Origin: Micrococcus terreus
GTDB lineage: Bacteria > Actinomycetota > Actinomycetes > Actinomycetales > Micrococcaceae
DNA: 64,000 nt
Direction of reading: 5' to 3'
Assembly: GCF_900116905.1 (NCBI RefSeq)
Contig: NZ_FPCG01000004.1
Coordinates: forward strand, 186,001 to 250,000
In this document: piece by piece, positions 56,302-64,000 of the stretch
Layout of the letters: each line of letters starts with the position of its first letter
How positions within the stretch are numbered: the stretch's first letter is position 1
The notes under the pieces: generated by a model
The model's input: the letters and a program-made list of their open reading frames with translations, nothing else
Databases searched by the model: none
Told to the model about the DNA's origin: nothing
Translations under genes and position numbers: made by a program

Positions 56302-57548
56302 ATGAACGATTCCTCACGCACCGACCGCACTCCCCTGGTCGGCGTTCCAGAGCTCGCTGAACGCCAGCTGGAGCTCTATCAGGACCTGCACGCCCACCCG
56401 GAGCTGAGCCACCAGGAGACCCGAACAGCGGGGATCGCGGCGCAGGCGTTGCGGGAGGCCGGGTTCGAGGTGCACGAGAACGTGGGGACCACCGGCGTGG
56501 TGGGGGTCCTCCCCCGGGTAAGGGACCGGTGGTCCTGGTCCGAGCGGACATGGACGCCCTGCCGATGCAGGAGCAGACAGAACTGGACTACGCCAGCACC
56601 CAGACGGCCACGGGGCCTGGCGGCGAAGATGTGCACGTGATGCACGGCTGCGGGCATGACGTGCACGTGGCGGCTCTGATCTCGGCCGCAGAGTGGATGT
56701 CCGCACATCGCGATCAGTGGGCGGGCACCTTCATCGCCCTGTTCCAGCCGGCCGAGGAGCAGGGCGCCGGTGCGCAGTCCATGGTGGACGCCGGGCTGAC
56801 CGAGCCGGTGCCCCGTCCGGACATCGCCTTCGCCCAGCATGTGCTGGCGCTTCCGGCCGGTCAGCTGGGCGTGCGGCCCGGCCCGTTCTACTCCACGGCG
56901 GCGAACCTGAAGATCACGGTGCACGGTGAAGGCGGCCACGGATCGGCACCGCACCTGACGGTGGATCCGGTGGTGCTGGCGGCGGCGATCGTGGGTCGAC
57001 TGCAGACGATCGTCTCCCGCGAGCTGCCTCCGGGTGAGTTCGCCGTGGTCACGGTCGGTCAGATCATCGCCGGCACGCAGTCGAACATCATCGCCGACCG
57101 AGCCGTGATGGAACTGAACCTGCGCACGTACAGCGAGGAGACCGAAGCCCAGGTGCTGGCCGCCATCGATCGGATCGTCCGGGGCGAGTGTGCCGCAGCC
57201 GGGTCACCGAAGGAGCCGGAGTTCGATTTCCATGACGGGTTCCCCGTCACGGTGAACGACGACGATGCCTCCGAGCGCGTTCGTGTCGCCTTCGCGGAGC
57301 ACTTCGGGGAGGACCTGCAGCCGATCGACCGTCAGACCGCCAGCGAGGACTTCGCGGTGATCCCCGAGGCCTTCGGCACCCCCTCTGTCTATTGGGGGCT
57401 GGGCGGCGGCCATGCCGAGGCGGCTGCCGGTGGCGAGGAGGGGACCATTCCCGCGAACCACTCCCCCTACTTCGCACCGGAGCCCGGGCCGACTCTGCAG
57501 GCCGGCACCGAGGCGATCATCGTGGCCGCGCGGGCCTGGCTGGCCTGA
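56302..57548 (+). pseudogene. M20 family amidohydrolase, interrupted by a frameshift
   Basis: Homologue of N-acyl-amino-acid / hippurate-type amidohydrolases. The first part, from ATG 56302 (MNDSSRTDRTPLVGVPE, then LYQDLHAHPELSHQET), reads to GVVGVL at about 56511. The rest continues in another frame from about 56514 as PGKGPVVLVRADMDALPMQE, then VMHGCGHDVHVAAL (Cys-His metal site), LFQPAEEQGAG and the C-terminal catalytic domain to 57548. One base appears missing in the C-run near 56511-56515. It is either a recent pseudogene or an assembly error, since both halves are otherwise intact. As written, the second half could start only at GTG 56529, without the N-terminal metal-binding segment. 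Confidence 0.85.
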
Positions 57549-57566
57549 GCGGCCAGGCACGTCGGT

Positions 57567-58076
57567 TCAGTCCGTCCGGTGCGGCCCACCCGTGACACCG
57601 GGGCGGCGCAGACGGGGCATGACCGAGGTCTCCACAGCGCGCAGCACCGAGGCGATCGGTGCTGCAGCCCGAGAGGCCACGGTCGCTCTGCGCGTGAGCA
57701 CGCCACGACGGGCCAGCTCCGGTCCGATCAATGCCAGCAGGGAGACAGCGGCGGGCACGGGCCGGATGAACAGGGTGATCTTCTGGATCCTTCCCGTTGG
57801 ACTCAGTTCCAGCCTCTGGATCTCCTCGAGGTTCCTGCCCCGCAGACGACTCGTCCCGTACAGGGCGTAGGTCCGCGCAGCACCGGTGACCTTGTGGATC
57901 TCGATCTGCTCGAGCAGCTCGAACGCCGACTCCATCACCGCCATCACCTGGTCCGGACCGGTGAAAGTGAAGGCGTCCGTCAGCGGAGAGTCCAGCTGCA
58001 CGTCCTCGGCCAGCTGCTCGCGCATGGCCTCCAGGTCCAGCCGGCGGTCGGCCCAGGCGAGGATGGCCGGGTGCAT
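57567..58076 (-). CDS. NTF2-like (SnoaL-type fold) protein
   Basis: A 169-aa protein whose first about 110 residues look like an NTF2-like domain (MHPAILAWADRRLDLEAMRE, VQLDSPLTDAFTFTGPDQVM, LELSPTGRIQKITLFIRP). A C-terminal extension rich in Ala and Arg follows. The ATG overlaps the thiolase stop (TGATG), so it is coupled to thiolase and SDR genes. Function in that operon is unknown; it could be an isomerase/hydratase-like subunit or a small-molecule binder. Confidence 0.75.
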   Translation of the reverse strand: MHPAILAWADRRLDLEAMREQLAEDVQLDSPLTDAFTFTGPDQVMAVMESAFELLEQIEIHKVTGAARTYALYGTSRLRGRNLEEIQRLELSPTGRIQKITLFIRPVPAAVSLLALIGPELARRGVLTRRATVASRAAAPIASVLRAVETSVMPRLRRPGVTGGPHRTD

Positions 58077-59257
58077 CAGGAGACCCGGTCGAGGCGCTCG
58101 ATGATCGTCACGTTGGCCTGACCGCCGCCCTCGCACATGGTCTGCAACCCCCAGCGCGCGTCTCTCCGCTCGAGCTCGTGCAGCAGGGAGGTCATCAGGC
58201 GTGCGCCCGTGGCGCCGATGGGGTGCCCCAGGGCGATCGCCCCGCCGTTGACGTTGACCTTCTCCGGGTCAGCTCCCAGCTCGGACTGCCAGGCCAGCAC
58301 CACCGCCGCGAACGCCTCGTTGATCTCGATCAGGTCCATCTGCTCCAGGCTCATCCCGCTCCGTTCCAGGGCATGCCGGGTGGCCCGGATGGGGGCCGAG
58401 AGCATCATGACCGGGTCGTCGCCACGGGCGGAGACATGGTGGATCCGTGCGCGCGGGGTCAGGGCGTGACGCTCCACCGCCTCGGGCGAGGCGATCAGCA
58501 GGGCTGCGGCTCCGTCGGACATCTGCGAGGCGGTGGCCGCCGTGTGCAGTCCGCCCTCGACGATCGGTGCCAGGGAACGGATCTTCTCGAGGTCCGGAGC
58601 CCGTGGTCCCTCATCGGCGCTGAGCCCGGCCAGGGGCAGGATCTCCCGGTCGAACCGCCCCTCGGCCTGGGCGGCGAGCGCCCGTTCGTGGGATCGGACA
58701 GCGAAGGCCTCCAGGTCCTCCCGGCTGAACCCCCACCGCTCGGCCATCATCTCGGCACCCCGGAACTGGGAGATCTCCTGGTCCCCGTACCGCTGGGACC
58801 AGCCCTGTGATCCGGTGAACGGGTCCGGGAAGCCGAATTCGGCGGCGGCCACGTTGGAGTGGCTCAGCGGCAGGGCGGACATGGACTGCACTCCCCCGGC
58901 CACCACCAGGTCAGAGGTCCCGCTCATCACCGCCTGGGCGGCGTAGTGCACGGCCTGCTGGCCGGACCCGCACTGGCGCTCCACCGTGGTGCCGGGAACC
59001 TGCTCGGACAGGCCCGCGGCCAGCCAGGCGTTGCGGGCGATGTCCATGGCCTGGGGACCCAACTGGTCGATGCATCCCAGAATGACCTCGTCGTACTCCG
59101 CCGAGTCCACGCCCACACGCTCCACGAGCTCGCGCAATGGTGCCGCCGCCAGGTCCAGCGGGTGCACCTGGGACAGTCCCTTGCCGCGCCGCCCCACGGG
59201 GGTGCGCACAGCGTCCACGATGTAGGCCGTTCCTGCGGCTCCCGTCTCCGCAGACAT
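58076..59257 (-). CDS. Acetyl-CoA C-acyltransferase (thiolase)
   Basis: Thiolytic or condensing enzyme of fatty-acid or ketone metabolism, 393 aa. The acyl-binding Cys is in TTVERQCGSGQQAVHYAAQ; the His-containing NGGAIALGHPIGATGARLMT and the second Cys in MCEGGGQANVTI complete the active site. EINEAFAAVVLAW is also conserved. Operon partners are an SDR upstream (1-bp-shared stop/start) and an NTF2-like gene downstream, suggesting a beta-oxidation-type unit. Exact substrate unknown. Confidence 0.93.
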   Translation of the reverse strand: MSAETGAAGTAYIVDAVRTPVGRRGKGLSQVHPLDLAAAPLRELVERVGVDSAEYDEVILGCIDQLGPQAMDIARNAWLAAGLSEQVPGTTVERQCGSGQQAVHYAAQAVMSGTSDLVVAGGVQSMSALPLSHSNVAAAEFGFPDPFTGSQGWSQRYGDQEISQFRGAEMMAERWGFSREDLEAFAVRSHERALAAQAEGRFDREILPLAGLSADEGPRAPDLEKIRSLAPIVEGGLHTAATASQMSDGAAALLIASPEAVERHALTPRARIHHVSARGDDPVMMLSAPIRATRHALERSGMSLEQMDLIEINEAFAAVVLAWQSELGADPEKVNVNGGAIALGHPIGATGARLMTSLLHELERRDARWGLQTMCEGGGQANVTIIERLDRVS

Positions 59258-60015
59258 CAGCGCGGGGCCATCCGCAGTGCGCCGTCCATCCGGATGGTGG
59301 TGCCGTTGAGGTAGTCGTGTGCGGCGATCATCTCCACCAGCTGCGCATACTCGGCGGGCTGGGCCAGACGCTGCGGGAACGGCACGTCCTGTGCCAGCCG
59401 CTCGCGGTACTCCTCGGTGATGCCGGCCATCATGGGGGTCTCCACGATCCCGGGGGCGATGGTGTTGACACGGATGCCGGACTGGGCCAGGTCCCGCGCA
59501 GCGGAGATGGTCAGGGAGTGCACCCCTCCCTTGGAGGCGGCGTAAGCGGCCTGTCCGATCTGCCCCTCGAACGCTGCCACCGACGCTGTGTTGATGATCA
59601 GTCCGCGCTGCCCGTCGGCATCCAGCGGCTCCTGCTGCGCCATCGCCTCGGCGGCCAGGGTGAGCACGGTGAAGGTGCCGATCAGGTTGACCTGGATGAC
59701 CTTGGCGAACAGTCCGAGGTCATGGGTTCCCTTCTTGCTCAGGATCCGGGAGGCGGTGGCGATCCCCGCGCAGTTCACGGCCAGTCGCAGCGGCGCTGCC
59801 TGGACAGCCTTCCCGACGACGTGACGCACCTGCTCCTCATTCGTCACGTCGGCAGGGGCATAGGTGATGCCCTCGACCTGAGGGGCCTTCTCGATCCCAG
59901 CGGGCAGGTCCAGGGCGATGACCTTCACCCCACGGGAGGCCAGCAGGCCTGCGGTGGCGGCGCCCAGTCCGGAGGCGCCCCCGGTGACGATGGCGGAGGA
60001 GTTGGTCAGGTCCAC
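59257..60015 (-). CDS. SDR-family 3-hydroxyacyl-CoA dehydrogenase-like protein
   Basis: NAD(P)-dependent short-chain dehydrogenase, 252 aa. Cofactor loop [33 protein letters not shown], catalytic Ser in [13 protein letters not shown] and YxxxK in [13 protein letters not shown]. It resembles type II 3-hydroxyacyl-CoA dehydrogenases (HSD17B10-like), which fits the adjacent thiolase. The start is a GTG with AAAGGA upstream. First gene of the operon; the 90 bp before it separates it from the MFS gene. Confidence 0.88.
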   Translation of the reverse strand: MDLTNSSAIVTGGASGLGAATAGLLASRGVKVIALDLPAGIEKAPQVEGITYAPADVTNEEQVRHVVGKAVQAAPLRLAVNCAGIATASRILSKKGTHDLGLFAKVIQVNLIGTFTVLTLAAEAMAQQEPLDADGQRGLIINTASVAAFEGQIGQAAYAASKGGVHSLTISAARDLAQSGIRVNTIAPGIVETPMMAGITEEYRERLAQDVPFPQRLAQPAEYAQLVEMIAAHDYLNGTTIRMDGALRMAPR

Positions 60016-60105
60016 GGGCTGTCCTTTCGCGGGGCATGCAGAATGCGAACGGCCACTGTGCCGCCCGCCTTCGTAGGATGTCCGATCATCCCGGTGTTGT
60101 CCACC

Positions 60106-61482
60106 TCACACAGGGTTGTCTGCACGGGCGGCTTCGGCGTACTCGGCGGAGACCCGGCGGTAGACCGGGGTGAGGAAGGCCATCGCCGCGGCGATGACCA
60201 TCAGGATGCCGCCGCACAGGAAGATCAGCGCGATCCCCCGTGAGGTGCCGGTGCCCAGCAGTGGCTCGAGCACCTGGGCACCGGCCTCGGAGCGGGCGTA
60301 CGGGATGATCCAGAGCTCGGCGGCGGGGGCGACCAGGATGGCGGTGATCGGAGCAGCCGAGGCCTCGAACGCGCCGGCGAAGCCGAACACGCGTCCCTGC
60401 CGCTCCAGGGGGACCACACGCTGGATCACGGTCTGCTCGCCAGCCTCGACCGCGGGGAACAGTGCCATGTACAGCCAGATCCCCACCAGATAGAGCCAGG
60501 CCCACTCCCGGATGGTGAACAGGGCGCCGAGCAGCCCCATGGCCATCACCACCAGCAGCATGGTGCGCAGCGGATTGCGGCCCAGCCCGGTCTTGGCGAT
60601 CACCGCGCCACCGGCGATGAACCCCGTGGAGGCCACCGCGAAGGCGATCCCCCACTGCTCCACGGTGAACATCTCCAGCCCATAGGGGTCCATCAGGGCC
60701 ATGTAGATCCCGCCGATGAAGTTGTTGAAGGTGGAGAACAGGATCAGGGCGAACAGGCCGGACACGGCCACCACGGCGCGCCAGGACCCGGCGAGGTCGA
60801 ACGCCCCGGTGGAGTCCGAAGGCGCGGGACGGATCTCCTCCGGCAGGGAGAGGGTCAGCAGGTGCACGAACGCCGCGGCGGTCAGCACCACGGCGATCGC
60901 CACGGTGGCACCCATGCCCAGCAGGCCGATGGAGAGACCAGAGAGCACCGAGGTGACCATGAACGCCATCCCCTGGACCATGCCCACCAGGCCGTTCGCC
61001 TTCGCCCGGTCATCGGGATCGATCAGGATGGTGACCGTGGTGGACAGGGCGATGTTGCGCATGTTCTCCACCACCGCGCCGATCAGGATGGCGGCGGCCA
61101 TCGCCCAGAACCAAGGCTGGTCCAGGGCGGAGATGGACTCCTGCGGGGAGATCAGCCACAGGGCCCCGGCGATCAGGAACATCACCAGCGTGAACGCGGC
61201 GGCAAACTGCATCACCCGCAGCTTCCGCGTCCGGTCCACGAACGTTCCGAAGCTGATGGAGGACCCGGCCAGCAGCAGCATGTAGATCCCGCCGGTCACG
61301 CCGGTGGCGATCACATTGCGCGTCTCGAGGTAGATCCAGAACGTCAGGGAGAACCAGAGATAGCTCGTGGTCAGATTCGCCACGGCGGTGTTGACCAGGA
61401 TCCCGCGAAAGGTGCGGGCTCGCTCGGCGGCGGTGCGGCGAGGTGGCGTCGTCGTCGTGATCTGGCCCGGATGGGTGCTCAC
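60106..61482 (-). CDS. Major facilitator superfamily transporter
   Basis: A 458-aa transporter with about 12 membrane segments. A cytosolic, Thr/Arg-rich N-terminus leads to NTAVANLTTSYLWFSLTFWI. SSISFGTFVDRTRKLRVMQF matches the MFS loop 2-3 motif, and the central loop SLPEEIRPAPSDSTG divides the halves. Substrate cannot be told; the group includes drug-efflux-like MFS. The GTG at 61482 lies 6 nt after TACGCT, so it is leaderless. A longer in-frame start 7 codons upstream contains the -10 box and is unlikely. Confidence 0.88.
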   Translation of the reverse strand: MSTHPGQITTTTPPRRTAAERARTFRGILVNTAVANLTTSYLWFSLTFWIYLETRNVIATGVTGGIYMLLLAGSSISFGTFVDRTRKLRVMQFAAAFTLVMFLIAGALWLISPQESISALDQPWFWAMAAAILIGAVVENMRNIALSTTVTILIDPDDRAKANGLVGMVQGMAFMVTSVLSGLSIGLLGMGATVAIAVVLTAAAFVHLLTLSLPEEIRPAPSDSTGAFDLAGSWRAVVAVSGLFALILFSTFNNFIGGIYMALMDPYGLEMFTVEQWGIAFAVASTGFIAGGAVIAKTGLGRNPLRTMLLVVMAMGLLGALFTIREWAWLYLVGIWLYMALFPAVEAGEQTVIQRVVPLERQGRVFGFAGAFEASAAPITAILVAPAAELWIIPYARSEAGAQVLEPLLGTGTSRGIALIFLCGGILMVIAAAMAFLTPVYRRVSAEYAEAARADNPV

Positions 61483-61488
61483 CCGGTG

Positions 61489-61494
61489 AGCGTA
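61489..61494 (-). promoter_or_regulatory. Leaderless-type -10 box of the MFS gene
   Basis: TACGCT on the reverse strand lies 6 nt before the GTG at 61482. Confidence 0.55.
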
Positions 61495-61508
61495 CTCCTG
61501 CACGGCAG

Positions 61509-61550
61509 ATGCACGGGACCCCTGCCAGGCGGTCAGCCGGACAGGGGTCC
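61509..61550. repeat. 42-bp direct repeat, copy 1 (hairpin terminator)
   Basis: Exact copy of 62226-62267. It contains a 9-bp stem GGACCCCTG/CAGGGGTCC with a partly paired loop, so it is itself a terminator-like hairpin after the orphan gene. Copies lie 717 bp apart and flank that gene. Confidence 0.9.
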
Positions 61551-61570
61551 TGGTGTTCAGTCAGGCGCAG

Positions 61571-62125
61571 TCATGATGGTTCTGCCCCGGTGGGCAGCTC
61601 AGACAGCGATCCGTCCGTGAGTCGCTGCCAACGGCTGCCGTGGCAGTCGTTGAATGACAGACTGGTGACGACCCACGTGCGGTTCTTCGTGATCGGTGTG
61701 CTTGACCCGGGCGCGGCTTCCACGGAGTACGGGAATCCCCAGTTGTAGGTCGCATGCGAGGTGACCACGTAGTCCCCCGGCGGCAGCACTTCGAGTTTCA
61801 AGGGACGCTTCTCTTGACCTGTCCGATCGCGACTGAGGATCTCGACGTTGTAGATCGGTGTCGCTGATCCGTTCTGGATCCTGAGGCCGTTCTTGTCAGG
61901 AGGCACCTCCTTGGAGTTGAGTCTGGCGGTGTCGAAGTCCTCGAACAGGATGCACCACGCTGAAACCTGACTTGCCTGCCCGGCCCGCTCTCGCGTCCGG
62001 CTGGCGGCGTCACGTCGGACTTCAACCTTCAGCAGCCGGTAAGAGATGATGCCGGCGATCACGGCAGCCACCAGCGCTGCAACCGCTGACAGAGCCATGA
62101 TCCAGTCCGGAATATGGTCAGTCAT
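61571..62125 (-). CDS. Orphan single-TM protein in a repeat-flanked cassette
   Basis: A 184-aa protein of unknown function. MTDHIPDWIM is followed by one membrane segment (ALSAVAALVAAVIAGIISYRLL), a basic coiled-coil-like stretch (KVEVRRDAASRTRERAGQ) and a beta-rich C-terminal domain with NGSATPIYNVEILSRDRTG and PGDYVVTSHATYNWGFPYSV. The GGGGGAAG before the ATG is a ribosome site. Base composition is visibly less GC-rich than its neighbours, and exact 42-bp repeats flank it, so it looks recently acquired. The C-terminal domain resembles those of small membrane-anchored proteins of uncertain role; no family was recognised. Confidence 0.75.
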   Translation of the reverse strand: MTDHIPDWIMALSAVAALVAAVIAGIISYRLLKVEVRRDAASRTRERAGQASQVSAWCILFEDFDTARLNSKEVPPDKNGLRIQNGSATPIYNVEILSRDRTGQEKRPLKLEVLPPGDYVVTSHATYNWGFPYSVEAAPGSSTPITKNRTWVVTSLSFNDCHGSRWQRLTDGSLSELPTGAEPS

Positions 62126-62225
62126 GCTTCCCCCTCTGCAGTTGGCCTTCCGCCCCGACGTCGAAAGGTCCGGTGTCCCACCTTTCCAACGGTCAGCACG
62201 AGTCTCTACCGACTTTCGTATGCAC

Positions 62226-62267
62226 ATGCACGGGACCCCTGCCAGGCGGTCAGCCGGACAGGGGTCC
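62226..62267. repeat. 42-bp direct repeat, copy 2 (hairpin terminator)
   Basis: Identical to 61509-61550. Here the stem extends to 10 bp (GGGACCCCTG/CAGGGGTCCC). It lies downstream of the peptide transporter stop and is probably its terminator. Confidence 0.9.
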
Positions 62268-62298
62268 CAATCGGTCTATGCGAGGTGCACTGAGGAGG

Positions 62299-63831
62299 TC
62301 AGTCCACACCCTTCATGGCGCGGTGGATCGGCTTGGAGATCAGCAGCATGACCACACCGATCCCGATCGTCACCGCACCCAGGATCCCGAAGTAGCTGGC
62401 CTCGGTCTCGCGGGAGTAGTAGCCGGCCAGGGACCCGGACAGCGCGGTGCCCAGTGCCACGGAGAGGTTGTACAGGGCCACCATCATCACCGGGAACGCG
62501 GCCGGGGCCAGCTTGGTGGACAGGGACAGACCCACCGGGGACACCAGCAGCTCGCCCATGGTGGCGGAGAACAGGACCAGGGCGATCCACATCACCGGCA
62601 CGGACGGGGTGGAGACCATCGGCAGGAACAGCAGGAACGCCGCGCCCATCAGGATGATGCCCAGGCCGAACTTCACCGGGGTGTTCGGCTGGCGCTTGCC
62701 CAGTTTCGTCCACAGCAGGGCGAACAGCGGAGCGAAGAGGATGATGTACACCGGGTTGATGGACTGCACCCACGGGATCGGCATCTCCCAGCCGAAGATG
62801 TTCCGGTCCAGACGGGTGTCCGAGTAGATGGTCACCACGGTGAACTGCTGCTGGAACAGGGCGAAGAACGCCGCCGAACCAATGAACAGCGGGATGAACG
62901 CCCACACGCGGGAGCGCTCCAGGGAGTCCACCTTGGTGGAGGAGAGCAGCAGGATGAAGATGCCTGCGGCGGCCACGGCGGAGAGGATGACCACGACGTC
63001 GGCCAGGTTGGCGGCGTTGACCACTCCCGTGAGCAGCAGCACGGCGACCACAGCCAGGGCTGCCACGGCGATGCCGATCCACGTGGGGTACTGGCTGCGC
63101 GGCAGGGGGTCGGGCACGACGTGGACGGACTCGGGCATGTTCTTGCGGGCGATCGTGTACTGGATCAGACCGATCGCCATGCCCACCGCTGCCAGGCCGA
63201 AGCCGAAGTGGAAGCCCCACTCCTTCTGCAGCCATCCGGTGAGCAGCGGGCCGAGCAGGCCGCCGATGTTCACGCCCATGTAGAAGATGGAGAAGCCGGC
63301 ATCACGCCGCGGGTCCTCGCGGGTGTAGAGGTTGCCGACCAGGTTGGCCACGTTGGCCTTCAGTCCGCCCGAGCCCAGGGCCACCAGGACCAGGCCGATG
63401 ATCAGGCCGGGAATGCCCGGGACCAGCGCCAGGCCGATGTGTCCGAGCATGATCAGCACGGCGGAGATGTACATGGTCCGCTCGGAGCCGATCAGCCGGT
63501 CGGAGATCCAGCCGCCGATGATGCAGAACACGTAGACCATGCCGCCGTAGGCGCCCACGATCCCGGCGGCGACCGGCTCCGGGATGCCCAGGCCGCCCTC
63601 GGTGGTCTGGAAGTACATGTAGATGAGCAGGATGCCCTGCATGCCATAGAACGAGAACCGTTCCCACATCTCCACGTTGAACAGGCTCGCGAGCATGCGC
63701 GGCTGTCCCAGGAAGGTCTTGCCGCTCGGGTTCAGGTCACGCTCTCCGGGTTCGCGTGCATCGCGCGGAGGTGTGGCCCCGGCACCGGAGACGGCTGCGG
63801 GCTCGATCGTGGGCGGTTCTTGACGATTCAC
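62299..63831 (-). CDS. POT/PTR family peptide transporter
   Basis: Proton-coupled di/tripeptide importer, 510 aa and about 14 membrane segments. The family motif ExxER is in FNVEMWERFSFYGMQGILL; GGWISDRLIGSERTM and GSGGLKANVANLVGNLYTRED (two successive motifs) and FSIFYMGVNIGGLLGPLLTG are typical. The start is a GTG at 63831 with AGGAGG about 10 nt upstream; a longer open frame covers the intergenic region. The divergent gap to the DUF488 gene is 120 bp. Confidence 0.93.
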   Translation of the reverse strand: MNRQEPPTIEPAAVSGAGATPPRDAREPGERDLNPSGKTFLGQPRMLASLFNVEMWERFSFYGMQGILLIYMYFQTTEGGLGIPEPVAAGIVGAYGGMVYVFCIIGGWISDRLIGSERTMYISAVLIMLGHIGLALVPGIPGLIIGLVLVALGSGGLKANVANLVGNLYTREDPRRDAGFSIFYMGVNIGGLLGPLLTGWLQKEWGFHFGFGLAAVGMAIGLIQYTIARKNMPESVHVVPDPLPRSQYPTWIGIAVAALAVVAVLLLTGVVNAANLADVVVILSAVAAAGIFILLLSSTKVDSLERSRVWAFIPLFIGSAAFFALFQQQFTVVTIYSDTRLDRNIFGWEMPIPWVQSINPVYIILFAPLFALLWTKLGKRQPNTPVKFGLGIILMGAAFLLFLPMVSTPSVPVMWIALVLFSATMGELLVSPVGLSLSTKLAPAAFPVMMVALYNLSVALGTALSGSLAGYYSRETEASYFGILGAVTIGIGVVMLLISKPIHRAMKGVD

Positions 63832-63951
63832 CCGCAGTACCCTCCTCTTCCGCCCGATGAAATGCAAATCACAGTGGAGAGAATGTGAAAACCAACACAT
63901 ATTCCTGGGGGTTCCCTGGACGCGCGGGGTCCGGCGGACGACGATGAGAAG

Positions 63952-64000
63952 ATGTCCCATCCCTTCTTCACGGTCGGCCATTCCACCCGCACGCTGGAGG
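63952..64000 (+). CDS. DUF488 family protein, 5' end only
   Basis: The first 16 codons read MSHPFFTVGHSTRTLE before the window ends. TVGHSTR is the N-terminal signature of the DUF488 family, whose function is unknown. GACGAT lies 6 nt before the ATG, which may be a weak leaderless -10 element. Confidence 0.7.
   Translation, partial: MSHPFFTVGHSTRTLE

Noticed and set aside
56500-56530. Programmed frameshift in the M20 gene
   Set aside because: No known slippery heptamer or stimulatory element, and M20 peptidases are not known to use recoding.

Overview
The window is a high-GC, gene-dense stretch of actinobacterial core chromosome. Mycothione reductase, a GarA/OdhI-type FHA protein, Wag31-type DivIVA, SepF, a polyphosphate glucokinase, PASTA kinase signalling and many promoters placed for leaderless transcripts all point to Actinobacteria. 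Gene order follows two blocks also known from Mycobacterium tuberculosis (the wag31-to-mraZ / Rv2175c / pknL / aroG / fadD15 region and the gcvH-garA-Rv1828-Rv1829-Rv1830 region). No mycolate or arabinogalactan genes are present, and MurE lacks the arginine motif used to bind meso-diaminopimelate. Together this suggests a Micrococcales organism, perhaps a Micrococcaceae member with L-Lys peptidoglycan; the genus is inference only.

Layout. 1-6.4 kb: glnE (cut by the window edge) and glnA (reverse), then panB, a small SPOR-like gene, map and ppgK, then nrdR behind a tandem pair of NrdR boxes. 6.4-31.7 kb: one long reverse-strand block running mraZ-rsmH-ftsL-ftsI-murE-murF-mraY-murD-ftsW-murG-murC-ftsQ-ftsZ-pgeF-yggS-sepF-yggT-divIVA-lspA-rluD-like-dnaE. 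Many neighbours overlap by 4 bp, as expected for translational coupling. The block starts at a promoter overlapped by three 10-bp-spaced GTGGR repeats, the expected MraZ operator. 32-41 kb: DUF3040 protein, DNA polymerase IV, a polyprenyl diphosphate synthase, an Rv2175c-like DNA-binding protein, a LysM/transglycosylase, a four-PASTA Ser/Thr kinase and class II DAHP synthase. 41-51 kb: acyltransferase, hydrolase, ROK kinase, acyl-CoA synthetase, mycothione reductase and pyruvate carboxylase. 51-56 kb: a ParA-like ATPase and the MerR/BFN/FtsR/GarA/GcvH group. 56-64 kb: a frameshifted M20 amidohydrolase, an NTF2-like/thiolase/SDR operon, an MFS transporter, an orphan one-TM gene flanked by exact 42-bp direct repeats, a POT peptide transporter and the first codons of a DUF488 gene.

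The genes mainly serve cell-envelope synthesis and division, together with control elements for them: MraZ, FtsR, PASTA kinase and GarA. No CRISPR array, tRNA, rRNA, prophage or transposase was seen. I found no clear new multi-gene system. The most interesting signals are regulatory (NrdR box pair, inverted clusters of MraZ-type repeats, a palindrome before ftsZ, a recurrent leaderless promoter class) and structural (the 42-bp repeat cassette, the frameshifted peptidase, an ExGH variant in PpgK). Start codons were moved from the longest reading frame where a Shine-Dalgarno, a leaderless promoter or family N-termini favoured it.
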